From Parabacteroides johnsonii DSM 18315 (GTDB taxonomy: Bacteria > Bacteroidota > Bacteroidia > Bacteroidales > Tannerellaceae), in the NCBI RefSeq assembly GCF_025151045.1, contig NZ_CP102285.1, positions 4,278,001 through 4,342,000 of the forward strand: 64,000 nt of DNA. The letters run 5' to 3'. Numbering within the stretch: the stretch's first letter is position 1; each line of letters opens with the position of its first letter. Made by a program: the position numbers and the translations under genes. Of the stretch, positions 17,856 to 24,939 are shown in pieces. The notes beneath the pieces are model-generated. The model was not told the origin of the DNA and searched no databases. It worked only from the letters and a program-made list of their open reading frames with translations.

Positions 17856-19775
17856 TTACCACCATGGCGATATTGGAAATATCTGTTTCCGGTCTTTAAT
17901 ATAGAAAGCTTGCTCCTCATGACCTCTTGTGTGATTTCTTAGCCATAAATAAGCATGGTCTGGTACACGGTATTCCAAATAGACAGTATCGGCTATTTGT
18001 CTTCCTAACGAAATCCAACCATTTGGTCCATCATTGTAAAATAATTCATATAGGTCTCCGGGACGGATGTAATTATCGTCATTGTGAGAAAAAAAGACGA
18101 TTTGGTCAATAGTTTTAGGTTTTCCTAAATCTAATGTTACTTGTCCTCCTGGATTTTGGGCGGTAAAATATGTTAAAGGGTCATTGTCTATTATAGATTG
18201 AAGTTTGGAAATAGGTTTTATGCTCTCCGGTTCACATCCGGATATTAGTTTCGGGTGTACGGGAGTACCTTGGTTGTATAAATTAATGCCGCTTAAATCG
18301 ATAATTTGTTTTGTGCTTGCTTGGTAGCGGATATATTGATATTTTACGGGCTTAGGCAATAGTATGGAGTTATAGGCAATGGGCGATTCTTCCGTTATTC
18401 TAAATAATACTTCTTTATTGTTGAAATCAACTTGATTAGAACCTTCAAATGAGGCGCCTTTTACTTGTCGTAAATAGTAACGCGACCAGTCTGAGTGTGG
18501 ATATTTCCTGTATAATTTAACTTGTTTGGATCTCATTGTATCGGGCTTAAAGATTTCTATTTTCCCTTTATTGAACAAAAACGGGTAAGAAATTTGTCTG
18601 TAGCCTTGCCTTTCATATTCGTGTAAAGCATACATCATATTGGATTCTACGTTATTAAACTGTATTACCCCATTTTGAGATATGGTTACGCCACAACTCC
18701 ACCATTGTCTGGAATCGAAAAAACTGAGATAGACAAAACTCCCTTTTTCCTTTTTTTTCAGGTTAATGGACAGTGTATCTTTGTAGTAAGCAGCACTTAC
18801 ATCTTTGAGGTAAGCATTTTTATAATAGGGATATAATAACTTTCTTTTTTTAGCTACGTATTTGCGTGCTTCTTCTATTTGTAAGGCATACATTTTGCGG
18901 TATATTTTGCCACATCTGAAGTCTCCGATCCGAGTATCTCCTCGGAATGTAGTCCAAGTGTTATACCAGAAAGGGATGTCCATACCTGTTGTATCTTTTA
19001 TAACATTCCATGTATGGTAATGTCGTACGTTAGTCTCTTCCATGCAAGGGATTCCGATAGAGCGACATACATAAGTAAAAAGGTCGGCAAAATCTCTACA
19101 GTTTCCGAATCGATTGTCGATTAAGTAAAGAGCTCCAAGATTTGGCAATGAAAAAGCTGTACAATGTCGAAATTGAGGCTCTTTTAATATGTTTCTCACC
19201 AAGTTGGCTGCTTCAAGAACATCACTTCCCGTATAAATCGAATCAAGCAATGGACTAAAAGTGGCGGAATATAATTTTCTCCAATTTTCCAACGGTTCAT
19301 TCCCTACCCTGTAGGGTAACAAGTATTCACAGAAATCATGAAAGGAAAGATATTTTCCCCAAGGGCGTTTATGCCATTGTTCGAATGCTAAATCAATGTT
19401 TTCTATCAAATACTCGGCTGTTATTATTTGGACATCATGGATTTTCGGTAAATCCACATAGGAATAATTTCCCCATTTTTGGATGTGCTTTGGATCAAGG
19501 TAATGATGTGAGTCTGTAAATGTCAAGACGTGCTTGATACTGTCCATTTCTCTTCCTTGTTGGTAAAAGAAATGTGCCGGCATGTTGCGTATTAGGAATT
19601 TGGCGGCTTCTAATTTCAAAGAATCATTTGCATAATGCTTCAAAACCTGCTCTAATTCTTTTTTATTACTATCCGCATATTCCATCGCAAAAGACAACTC
19701 CGGTTGTTTGTCTTTGAAAAAGGAACAAGAAGATAATACAGACAATAATAAATATAGCAAAATGATACGTTTCAT
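17856..19775 (-). CDS. transglutaminase-like lipoprotein with discoidin-like C-terminus (copy 1)
   Basis: 639 residues with lipoprotein Cys17 (LSSC). The candidate triad is Cys226 (FGNCRDFADL), His254 (RHYHTWNV) and Asp261 (IKDTTG). The last 150 residues hold the F5/8-type-C-like domain (LDLGKPKTIDQIVFFSHNDDN, GDLYELFY) ending in SPWW. It is much closer to the protein at 7527 than to that at 11850; all three share the N-terminal ELE..L.HY region and the PWxKxxxFDxFCxYxLPY block. Last gene of module 3, after the two propeller genes. Reaction unknown. Confidence 0.84.
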   Translation of the reverse strand: MKRIILLYLLLSVLSSCSFFKDKQPELSFAMEYADSNKKELEQVLKHYANDSLKLEAAKFLIRNMPAHFFYQQGREMDSIKHVLTFTDSHHYLDPKHIQKWGNYSYVDLPKIHDVQIITAEYLIENIDLAFEQWHKRPWGKYLSFHDFCEYLLPYRVGNEPLENWRKLYSATFSPLLDSIYTGSDVLEAANLVRNILKEPQFRHCTAFSLPNLGALYLIDNRFGNCRDFADLFTYVCRSIGIPCMEETNVRHYHTWNVIKDTTGMDIPFWYNTWTTFRGDTRIGDFRCGKIYRKMYALQIEEARKYVAKKRKLLYPYYKNAYLKDVSAAYYKDTLSINLKKKEKGSFVYLSFFDSRQWWSCGVTISQNGVIQFNNVESNMMYALHEYERQGYRQISYPFLFNKGKIEIFKPDTMRSKQVKLYRKYPHSDWSRYYLRQVKGASFEGSNQVDFNNKEVLFRITEESPIAYNSILLPKPVKYQYIRYQASTKQIIDLSGINLYNQGTPVHPKLISGCEPESIKPISKLQSIIDNDPLTYFTAQNPGGQVTLDLGKPKTIDQIVFFSHNDDNYIRPGDLYELFYNDGPNGWISLGRQIADTVYLEYRVPDHAYLWLRNHTRGHEEQAFYIKDRKQIFPISPWW

Positions 19776-19819
19776 CTTTTTTCTGATTATTTCTCCTTTT
19801 ATTTAAGGTAATTGTTCAT

Positions 19820-20908
19820 TCAAAAAAACTCTAATATATAAGGATTATCTTCCATATTGCAGATAATCTTATTGCCAAATTTGTCGATCACATCTTCGGG
19901 ATATTCCGAAAGACGATCGGGTGTGATATATAATAATATACTGTCATCGCTTTCTGCATCGGAAATAGTGGAAAGAGTCGTCCCGTATGAGAATTGGGTT
20001 GAGACCTTTTGTCCTCCTTCTACTTTTGTCAGGTAGTTTTTCCCGCCTTGATGCGTTTGTAGCCAGATTATATTCCCTAAAGAAATCATGTTATTGATGT
20101 AAGAGCATTTATTGGCTTCAAGGATGAAGTCGACACCGTGCGCTTGAAACATTTCCAACAACTGCTTTTCGGTGAGGAACTCCTTTCCTCCGACATAGTG
20201 TCCCATTTGAAATTGCTCAGTTTGCGGATTGAATGAAACGAATGTGTTTGAGATACCTAACTGGAAAAGATAACAGGATCCATAAACCGCAAATTGTACC
20301 GGCCGGAACATGATGTAGGGTATTTCTTTTTTCAAATATTCGGCAATGATTTTCCCCTCTTTGTCTACCAACGTCAAAATGTTTTCGTTCTGTCCGGTGA
20401 CAAGCAGGACATGAGAGTTCTCCATCTTTTTAAATTTATGGATTACAAATGGATAGGAGATTTTTCTTTTGAAAGAAAAATCGGTAGCATCGTAGATTTT
20501 CAGGCTTTTGTTGTCAGATATCCACACTTCGGTTTTGCCATTTATATCATAGACATCAAAATCTTCTATCCGTGGGTATTCTTCCGGCCCTTGCCCCTGT
20601 TTGTTTAAAGACGATACGAATTTTCCGTCCTTGTCGAAACGGTGGATTGTTTTGCCATTAGAGGATAAAATATAATAATGATTCCGAAACTTCCTGATCT
20701 TATCAATCTGCCCGATCAAACTGCCGGAAGTCGTTTCCAACGGAGTAATTTCGTAGCGATCAGAAAACAACTCTGTCCATTTCGGCCGGGATTCTTCAGG
20801 GGATAAATCCGCCATCAAAACAATTTCGGTCACCTTTTGATTTGAGCACGAACTCAAAAGCAGGTAAACCAAGCATATAAGAAAGAATTGTTGGGCGATA
20901 TTTTTCAT
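19820..20908 (-). CDS. 6-bladed beta-propeller lipoprotein (module 3)
   Basis: 362 residues with lipoprotein Cys21 (YLLLSSC). It has the hallmark LNKQGQGPEEYPRIEDFDVYD at about residues 99-119, blades around it, and the C-terminal segment KIICNMEDNPYILEFF. Clear paralog of the gene at 30160, with shared stretches such as LKKEIPYIMFRPVQF. It starts 3 nt after the BF3164-like propeller, and the same two-gene order recurs at 30160-32396. Confidence 0.84.
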   Translation of the reverse strand: MKNIAQQFFLICLVYLLLSSCSNQKVTEIVLMADLSPEESRPKWTELFSDRYEITPLETTSGSLIGQIDKIRKFRNHYYILSSNGKTIHRFDKDGKFVSSLNKQGQGPEEYPRIEDFDVYDINGKTEVWISDNKSLKIYDATDFSFKRKISYPFVIHKFKKMENSHVLLVTGQNENILTLVDKEGKIIAEYLKKEIPYIMFRPVQFAVYGSCYLFQLGISNTFVSFNPQTEQFQMGHYVGGKEFLTEKQLLEMFQAHGVDFILEANKCSYINNMISLGNIIWLQTHQGGKNYLTKVEGGQKVSTQFSYGTTLSTISDAESDDSILLYITPDRLSEYPEDVIDKFGNKIICNMEDNPYILEFF

Positions 20909-20911
20909 CTC

Positions 20912-22036
20912 TTATTCTTTTATTTTAATCGTTAGTAAAATCCAATCGTTCCCAGTGGTTGATAATCCGGGTAACATTTTCCGGATAGCCGGGTATGTGC
21001 ATTTAATATTTAAGTAATGACCGGCAAGGTCATTCTCGCGAACAAGCAAATAAAGATTGTTTTTATCTGAACCGATAAAAGGATTCACATATTTGGATTT
21101 GAAATTGTCAAAAAGACGGTCGAAAGAAAAGAGGATATTGTCTTTACACCGGATAGCACAAAAATCGTCCCTTTTCCCCATTAACTTGAAAAAAAGATAA
21201 TCCGAAGCGGAATAAAAGCTATAACAGTTATAGATGTATTTTTTCTTATCGATTATTTCAGCCATTCCCGCATCTTCTCTGGGATACTTGTCTCTGGTTA
21301 GAAAATCTCCATGAAAATCAAGACTATAATATGGGAGTATCTCCTTCCCGGAAGTATCGTATCTATAGATTGTGTCTGTATTATCCGGAAGAATCAAAAT
21401 GTCGTCAGTATCTGTCGTATATAAATTATAAGGTGCGAACAACCATTCTTTTTTCCCCCATTTAGGCAGATATAATTTGTGGATAGACTTGAAATCGGTA
21501 AGAGCCATAAAGTGTCCTTCAATGTGCCCTCTTTCAGTATTGGCTCCTCCCGAATAAACCAAAAAATCTTGTTTTGCGGTCGGTATGATGGCGGCACAAG
21601 GAAAAGGCAAAGACACTTTTTTGACCGGTGTGCCATCCAGTTTGAACTTGTTGATAATTTTGAATCTGCTCACGACCCACAACTCCTCCAATTCCGGAAC
21701 AATACACATGGAATTGACTATTAAGGCATCCGAAAATGCAATTTCCTTTATGAACTTTCCGGACTTAGAGTATATATATACATTTTTTCCAGCCATAGTA
21801 CTTCCCATAAAGTATAGGAAATCTTTATATTGAACCATATTTGTACAAAAATCAAATACAGTATTACTTAATTTTGTACAGGAAATGTCTGCAATCAAAC
21901 TATCAAATGTGATTTTTTGGTAGTGATTCATGTCCATTTGAATGGTATCTTCTCCACGAGAAGGAGATGAAATACCGTTAATACAATTTGTACAGAACAA
22001 ATATATCAAAAGCTGGAGTCGTATTCTTGTTACCAT
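20912..22036 (-). CDS. BF3164/TolB-like propeller protein (module 3)
   Basis: 374 residues with a signal sequence (LLIYLFCTNC, possible lipid Cys15 or Cys18). Predicted beta-propeller blades include NVYIYSKSGKFIKEIAFSDALI and EELWVVSRFKIINKFKLDGTPVKKV. It lacks the GxGPxEY loop of the other propellers and belongs to a second subfamily with the paralog at 31248. It lies between NVEAL gene 3 (118 nt upstream) and the propeller at 19820. Both subfamilies may form a heteromeric surface complex; this is inferred only from the conserved pairing. Confidence 0.78.
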   Translation of the reverse strand: MVTRIRLQLLIYLFCTNCINGISSPSRGEDTIQMDMNHYQKITFDSLIADISCTKLSNTVFDFCTNMVQYKDFLYFMGSTMAGKNVYIYSKSGKFIKEIAFSDALIVNSMCIVPELEELWVVSRFKIINKFKLDGTPVKKVSLPFPCAAIIPTAKQDFLVYSGGANTERGHIEGHFMALTDFKSIHKLYLPKWGKKEWLFAPYNLYTTDTDDILILPDNTDTIYRYDTSGKEILPYYSLDFHGDFLTRDKYPREDAGMAEIIDKKKYIYNCYSFYSASDYLFFKLMGKRDDFCAIRCKDNILFSFDRLFDNFKSKYVNPFIGSDKNNLYLLVRENDLAGHYLNIKCTYPAIRKMLPGLSTTGNDWILLTIKIKE

Positions 22037-22153
22037 AATTCAAACGACATTAAGAGTGGTGTGCCAAAATGTACTTGCCCTTATGTTTAGCAAAAGAAAA
22101 GTACCTATCATCAGATATTATACAGACAGTTTTGACACACCCTCTTCTAATAA

Positions 22154-22408
22154 TTAATAATATTTTATATCTCCACAGGTACATGAATATCCAACACCAT
22201 ATGAATCGCAAATTGCAATCCAACCAGTTGCGGAGCTATGTCCGGTTCTCCATTTACAGTTACCACTTCCTTCGCCCCTGGCAAGAGCCTCGACGTTTTC
22301 CAACGCCAAGTCTGAGAGTTCTACTTCCTGTTTATTCTGCTGGTAGTTCCAGCCTGCTGCTGCGGCGATCGCAACAAAAGCGATGACGCCAAAAAATTTC
22401 TTTCCCAT
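22154..22408 (-). CDS. NVEAL-family secreted peptide 3
   Basis: 84 residues with the near-invariant N-terminus (MGKKFFGVIAFVAIAAAAGWNYQQN and ELSDLALENVEALA). The tail of 41 residues is rich in Gly, Ser and aromatic residues with four Cys (GNC, AIC, SCTC) and ends DIKYY. The conserved leader lies directly upstream. It heads module 3 (two propellers and a transglutaminase-like gene). The tail shares no obvious sequence with peptides 1, 2 or 4. Confidence 0.88.
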   Translation of the reverse strand: MGKKFFGVIAFVAIAAAAGWNYQQNKQEVELSDLALENVEALARGEGSGNCKWRTGHSSATGWIAICDSYGVGYSCTCGDIKYY

Positions 22409-22452
22409 TTTTTGTTTTATTTTTAGGGATTTATAGACTTATAATTAGTTTT

Positions 22453-22522
22453 GAATCTTTTGTCCGGTTTCATTTCCCGGAACGGGTGATTTCTAACCCT
22501 TTTGTTGTTGTTCCTAAATTTA
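22453..22522 (-). promoter_or_regulatory. conserved NVEAL leader and -7 box, copy 3
   Basis: On the minus strand TAAATTTA (22522-22515), then AGGGTTAGAAATCACCCG, TTCCGGGAAATGAAACCGGAC and AAAAGATTC, ending about 45 nt before the NVEAL ATG. CCGG...CCGG can form a short hairpin around GAAATGAAA. Spacing and sequence match copies 1 and 2. Confidence 0.6.
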
Positions 22523-22575
22523 CTACTTTTGTGCGCACCTCCTTCTTTATCTGTTATTGAATGAGGAAAAGTCCG

Positions 22576-22617
22576 GGAGTTTCTGTTTATGCTTGTGAGG
22601 CGGTAGGCAGAGACTCC
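22576..22617 (-). terminator. hairpin between the DUF1573 gene and NVEAL gene 3
   Basis: Arms 22576-22585 and 22608-22617 pair over about 10 positions with one imperfect pair, followed on the minus strand by CGGACTTTTCC. The counterpart of the hairpin at 15405-15446, with a diverged loop, so the stem appears to be under selection. Confidence 0.5.
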
Positions 22618-22630
22618 TTTCTTTTTCCCG

Positions 22631-23503
22631 TTAATTGTTCGTTGATACCTTCCCGATAAAACTCACCATCAGTGAGTTGTTCGGGATATTACCATATATC
22701 TCTACTGTCCGGTAAAACTCTCCCGGCTGTTCCGCTTCGTAACTGACCGTGACCGTTCCGCTTTCTCCCGGTTGCAGTTCTTTCCAGTCGCAGGTTGCTT
22801 CGGTGCAATCGCAAGAGGTGGTGAAGCCCTTCAATTTGAAGACGCTTGTTCCGGTATTTCGGACTGTGACCGTTTGCTTCTTGGTTGTTCCCTCTTTTAC
22901 CGTTCCTAAGTCATATTCAGCTTTGTCTGTTTCGAGGGTTGTTTTGGACAATGCTTCTTGATATTGCATGCCGGTTATCTGTTTCAGATACAAATCCCTG
23001 ACTGCCAGGTTATGTACCGGGTTACCGATTACTTTCACCTTGTTGTCCTTGTCAAGCAAGAATGTCTGGAAGGTGATATCCTGTGGAAATCGGTTCGACG
23101 AGTTGAACCGATTGTTCCGGTCGATACAGACAGGGCGGTCGAAGTTGTCGCATTTCAGGATGTACCGCAACTCACGGTCGTCTTTTGACTGGAAGACGAA
23201 GATGAACGGAACGTTGCCGTTTGTTGCCGAATCGACATGGGCGATCAACTCTTTCCATTTCAGCAATTGCAGTTTACAACTGGTACACCCGACTGAATCA
23301 ACGTAAACCAACACTTTATATTCCGCATCGGGTATCCGATAGTCCACCGGCTCAGTGACGAAACGGGTGAACGCCATATTCTGTGGAAACACGATCTCTT
23401 TCCCTTGCCATTCCTGAACCAACAGGGCGAACTTTTCTTTGTTATTCTCTTTACAAGCGGTTAACAAAGAAAGAAGTAGTAAGATGTAGAGTTGTTTTTT
23501 CAT
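22631..23503 (-). CDS. thioredoxin-like/DUF1573 lipoprotein, copy B
   Basis: 290 residues, the duplicate of the gene at 15468: lipoprotein Cys17, CXXC (VGCTSC, Cys73/Cys76), thioredoxin-like domain, DUF1573 domain. It differs mainly at a cluster around residues 133-139 (FNSSNRF against FDELNQF) and at the last residues (KVSTNN). It follows the propeller at 23511 by 7 nt in the module headed by NVEAL gene 4. The same redox role on exported Cys-containing peptides is proposed as inference. Confidence 0.85.
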   Translation of the reverse strand: MKKQLYILLLLSLLTACKENNKEKFALLVQEWQGKEIVFPQNMAFTRFVTEPVDYRIPDAEYKVLVYVDSVGCTSCKLQLLKWKELIAHVDSATNGNVPFIFVFQSKDDRELRYILKCDNFDRPVCIDRNNRFNSSNRFPQDITFQTFLLDKDNKVKVIGNPVHNLAVRDLYLKQITGMQYQEALSKTTLETDKAEYDLGTVKEGTTKKQTVTVRNTGTSVFKLKGFTTSCDCTEATCDWKELQPGESGTVTVSYEAEQPGEFYRTVEIYGNIPNNSLMVSFIGKVSTNN

Positions 23504-23510
23504 TTAACCG

Positions 23511-24566
23511 TTATATTTTAAATTCCATGATCGGCTCATCACTTTCTACACATGTGGCGATGATCGTCTTTGTTTTTTCGTTTACATCGATTCCGTATAT
23601 GGGTTTGTCTAATATATATTTATGTAAAGGATTTCCTTTCAAGTCGAATACATAAATATAACGTCCTCCGTCCTCCGGTTTTTCACCTCGTTGATGTGAT
23701 GCCAATTTGTCTTTAAACCGGACTCCCTGGAATACGCTGTAGATATGTTTGTCCGTAATGACAATATCACTGAATCCCATTATTCCGGTCGGGAAGCCCT
23801 CGCCTTTTACACTCTTAAATTGGGGCTCGCCGTTCGGACCGTATAATACGGTATGGGTATTTTCTTGGGTGTTATAGATTTCAATGGATTCCCCTAATTG
23901 GGTGACCATAGCCAATATGCCATTGTGCGGGTTATAATCAATAAAGCTACGCCATGCCTGGGCCAGTGCCGGATGGTTTTCTTGTGCAAAATCTTTTTCA
24001 GATGGGATTTTACCTATGCTTTTGATAGGTTTACCACTGTAGTCGACTTGCCAATAACGGTGCTCGCCTAAATAGTCGGGGATGAGGAAACAGGAATCTG
24101 TAGCATAAAAGTCTAAAGAACGAACTAAACTTTTATCCAGCGGTATTACTTCTTGTCTTGTAGCCGACCGATTTTCAGCAGAGACAACCCAACGCGATAT
24201 TTGCATTTTATTTGCGTCGAGAGCATAGATTGCATCGGGCGAATCAAACTGGAATGTTTCGGCCGAAAGCATTTCTTCCGGTCCTTCACCCCGTTTGCCA
24301 AAAGAAACGATATGTTTCCAATCGGGGTAGGTAAAGGCATGAAAATAGTAATCGGCGTTATGCAAATCCATTACAATAGCCATACTGTCTTTAACCGCTA
24401 CCCGGAATGGGTAGCGGAAGAGGGCAGTGTCCAGTTCGATCACCCGCGCACTTATTGCCTTTTCATTGGGAAAAGTCGAATATCGGGGGTAGTAAGTACC
24501 GGGGGAATCGGTACAGGAGATTATCGCACTGATACCTATTGATAATATGTATGCATAACGTTTCAC
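23511..24566 (-). CDS. 6-bladed beta-propeller lipoprotein, copy B
   Basis: 351 residues, lipoprotein Cys18, near-identical to the protein at 16339. Differences are scattered substitutions (for example VRFKDKL against VHFKDKL). The hallmark FGKRGEGPEEM is kept. The gene starts 2 nt after the stop of NVEAL gene 4, implying co-translation of peptide and propeller. Confidence 0.84.
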   Translation of the reverse strand: MKRYAYILSIGISAIISCTDSPGTYYPRYSTFPNEKAISARVIELDTALFRYPFRVAVKDSMAIVMDLHNADYYFHAFTYPDWKHIVSFGKRGEGPEEMLSAETFQFDSPDAIYALDANKMQISRWVVSAENRSATRQEVIPLDKSLVRSLDFYATDSCFLIPDYLGEHRYWQVDYSGKPIKSIGKIPSEKDFAQENHPALAQAWRSFIDYNPHNGILAMVTQLGESIEIYNTQENTHTVLYGPNGEPQFKSVKGEGFPTGIMGFSDIVITDKHIYSVFQGVRFKDKLASHQRGEKPEDGGRYIYVFDLKGNPLHKYILDKPIYGIDVNEKTKTIIATCVESDEPIMEFKI

Positions 24567-24568
24567 AA

Positions 24569-24799
24569 TTATTCTAAACTTAAACCTGATACTTTATATT
24601 CTACTTTGTAGCTTCGGCAATCGACTGAACCATAACCTGCGCAATAGGCTCCTGCATCATTTTCGTCATGGGCCAACGCTTCAATATTCTGAAATGCCAG
24701 ACTGTCCAATGTGTTTGTTTCATTATTGTAAAACAGGCTGCACACAGCCACCAAACAACTTGCAATAAAAAGCAATTTTAATACTGTTTTCTTTTTCAT
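24569..24799 (-). CDS. NVEAL-family secreted peptide 4
   Basis: 76 residues from the ATG at 24799, chosen over an upstream in-frame ATG at 24847 because AAGGAA sits just before it, the promoter lies between the two, and the decayed copy A starts at the same point. A hydrophobic signal (VLKLLFIASCLVAVCSLF) precedes SLAFQNIEALAHDEND. The tail has two Cys (AYC, VDC). Its N-terminus belongs to a different subgroup from peptides 1-3. It heads the unit with propeller B and thioredoxin B, and is transcribed divergently from the membrane regulator. Confidence 0.85.
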   Translation of the reverse strand: MKKKTVLKLLFIASCLVAVCSLFYNNETNTLDSLAFQNIEALAHDENDAGAYCAGYGSVDCRSYKVEYKVSGLSLE

Positions 24800-24816
24800 G
24801 TTCCTTTTTTTGAGCG

Positions 24817-24848
24817 TAAAAGTAATCTTCCGATTTAAGATTGCCAAC
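24817..24848 (-). promoter_or_regulatory. promoter of NVEAL gene 4
   Basis: On the minus strand GTTG (24848-24845) is separated by 20 nt from TACTTTTA (24824-24817), one mismatch each from the Bacteroidetes -33 TTTG and -7 TAnnTTTG boxes at the usual spacing. The start codon is 17 nt further on. The operator dyad lies 7 bp upstream of the -33 box. Confidence 0.6.
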
Positions 24849-24855
24849 TAAAAGT

Positions 24856-24875
24856 GGAAACACTTTGCTGTTTCC
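24856..24875. promoter_or_regulatory. GGAAACA-N6-TGTTTCC operator candidate
   Basis: A perfect 7-bp dyad centred between two divergent promoters, 7 bp from the NVEAL-side -33 box and 19 bp from the regulator-side one. The arms are identical in the duplicate region at 17675-17694 while the spacer differs there (CTTTAA against CTTTGC). It is the obvious binding site for the winged-helix regulator encoded next door; that pairing is inferred. Confidence 0.65.
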
Positions 24876-24894
24876 GGTGAAATGTTGCCAAAGT

Positions 24895-24926
24895 GTTGAT
24901 TTTGCTTGTTCGTTTTGTTACTTTTG
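24895..24926 (+). promoter_or_regulatory. promoter of the membrane-bound regulator
   Basis: GTTG (24895-24898), 20 nt, then TACTTTTG (24919-24926), a full match to the -7 box. The first suitable ATG is 14 nt after the -7 box, so the mRNA leader is very short and has no clear ribosome binding site. Confidence 0.6.
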
Positions 24927-24939
24927 TCTCGCAAATGAG

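Larger units (their letters stand above)
22450..24905. repeat. segmental duplication, copy B (partner 15280-17725)
   Basis: The intact counterpart, with working NVEAL gene 4 and the regulator immediately beyond its right edge. The similarity fades inside the divergent promoter around 24900, before the regulator coding region. Confidence 0.8.

Noticed and set aside
24841-24939. Upstream extension of the membrane regulator to an ATG at 24841
   Set aside because: It would place the operator and both promoter boxes inside the coding region, and the added residues have no membrane or domain features.
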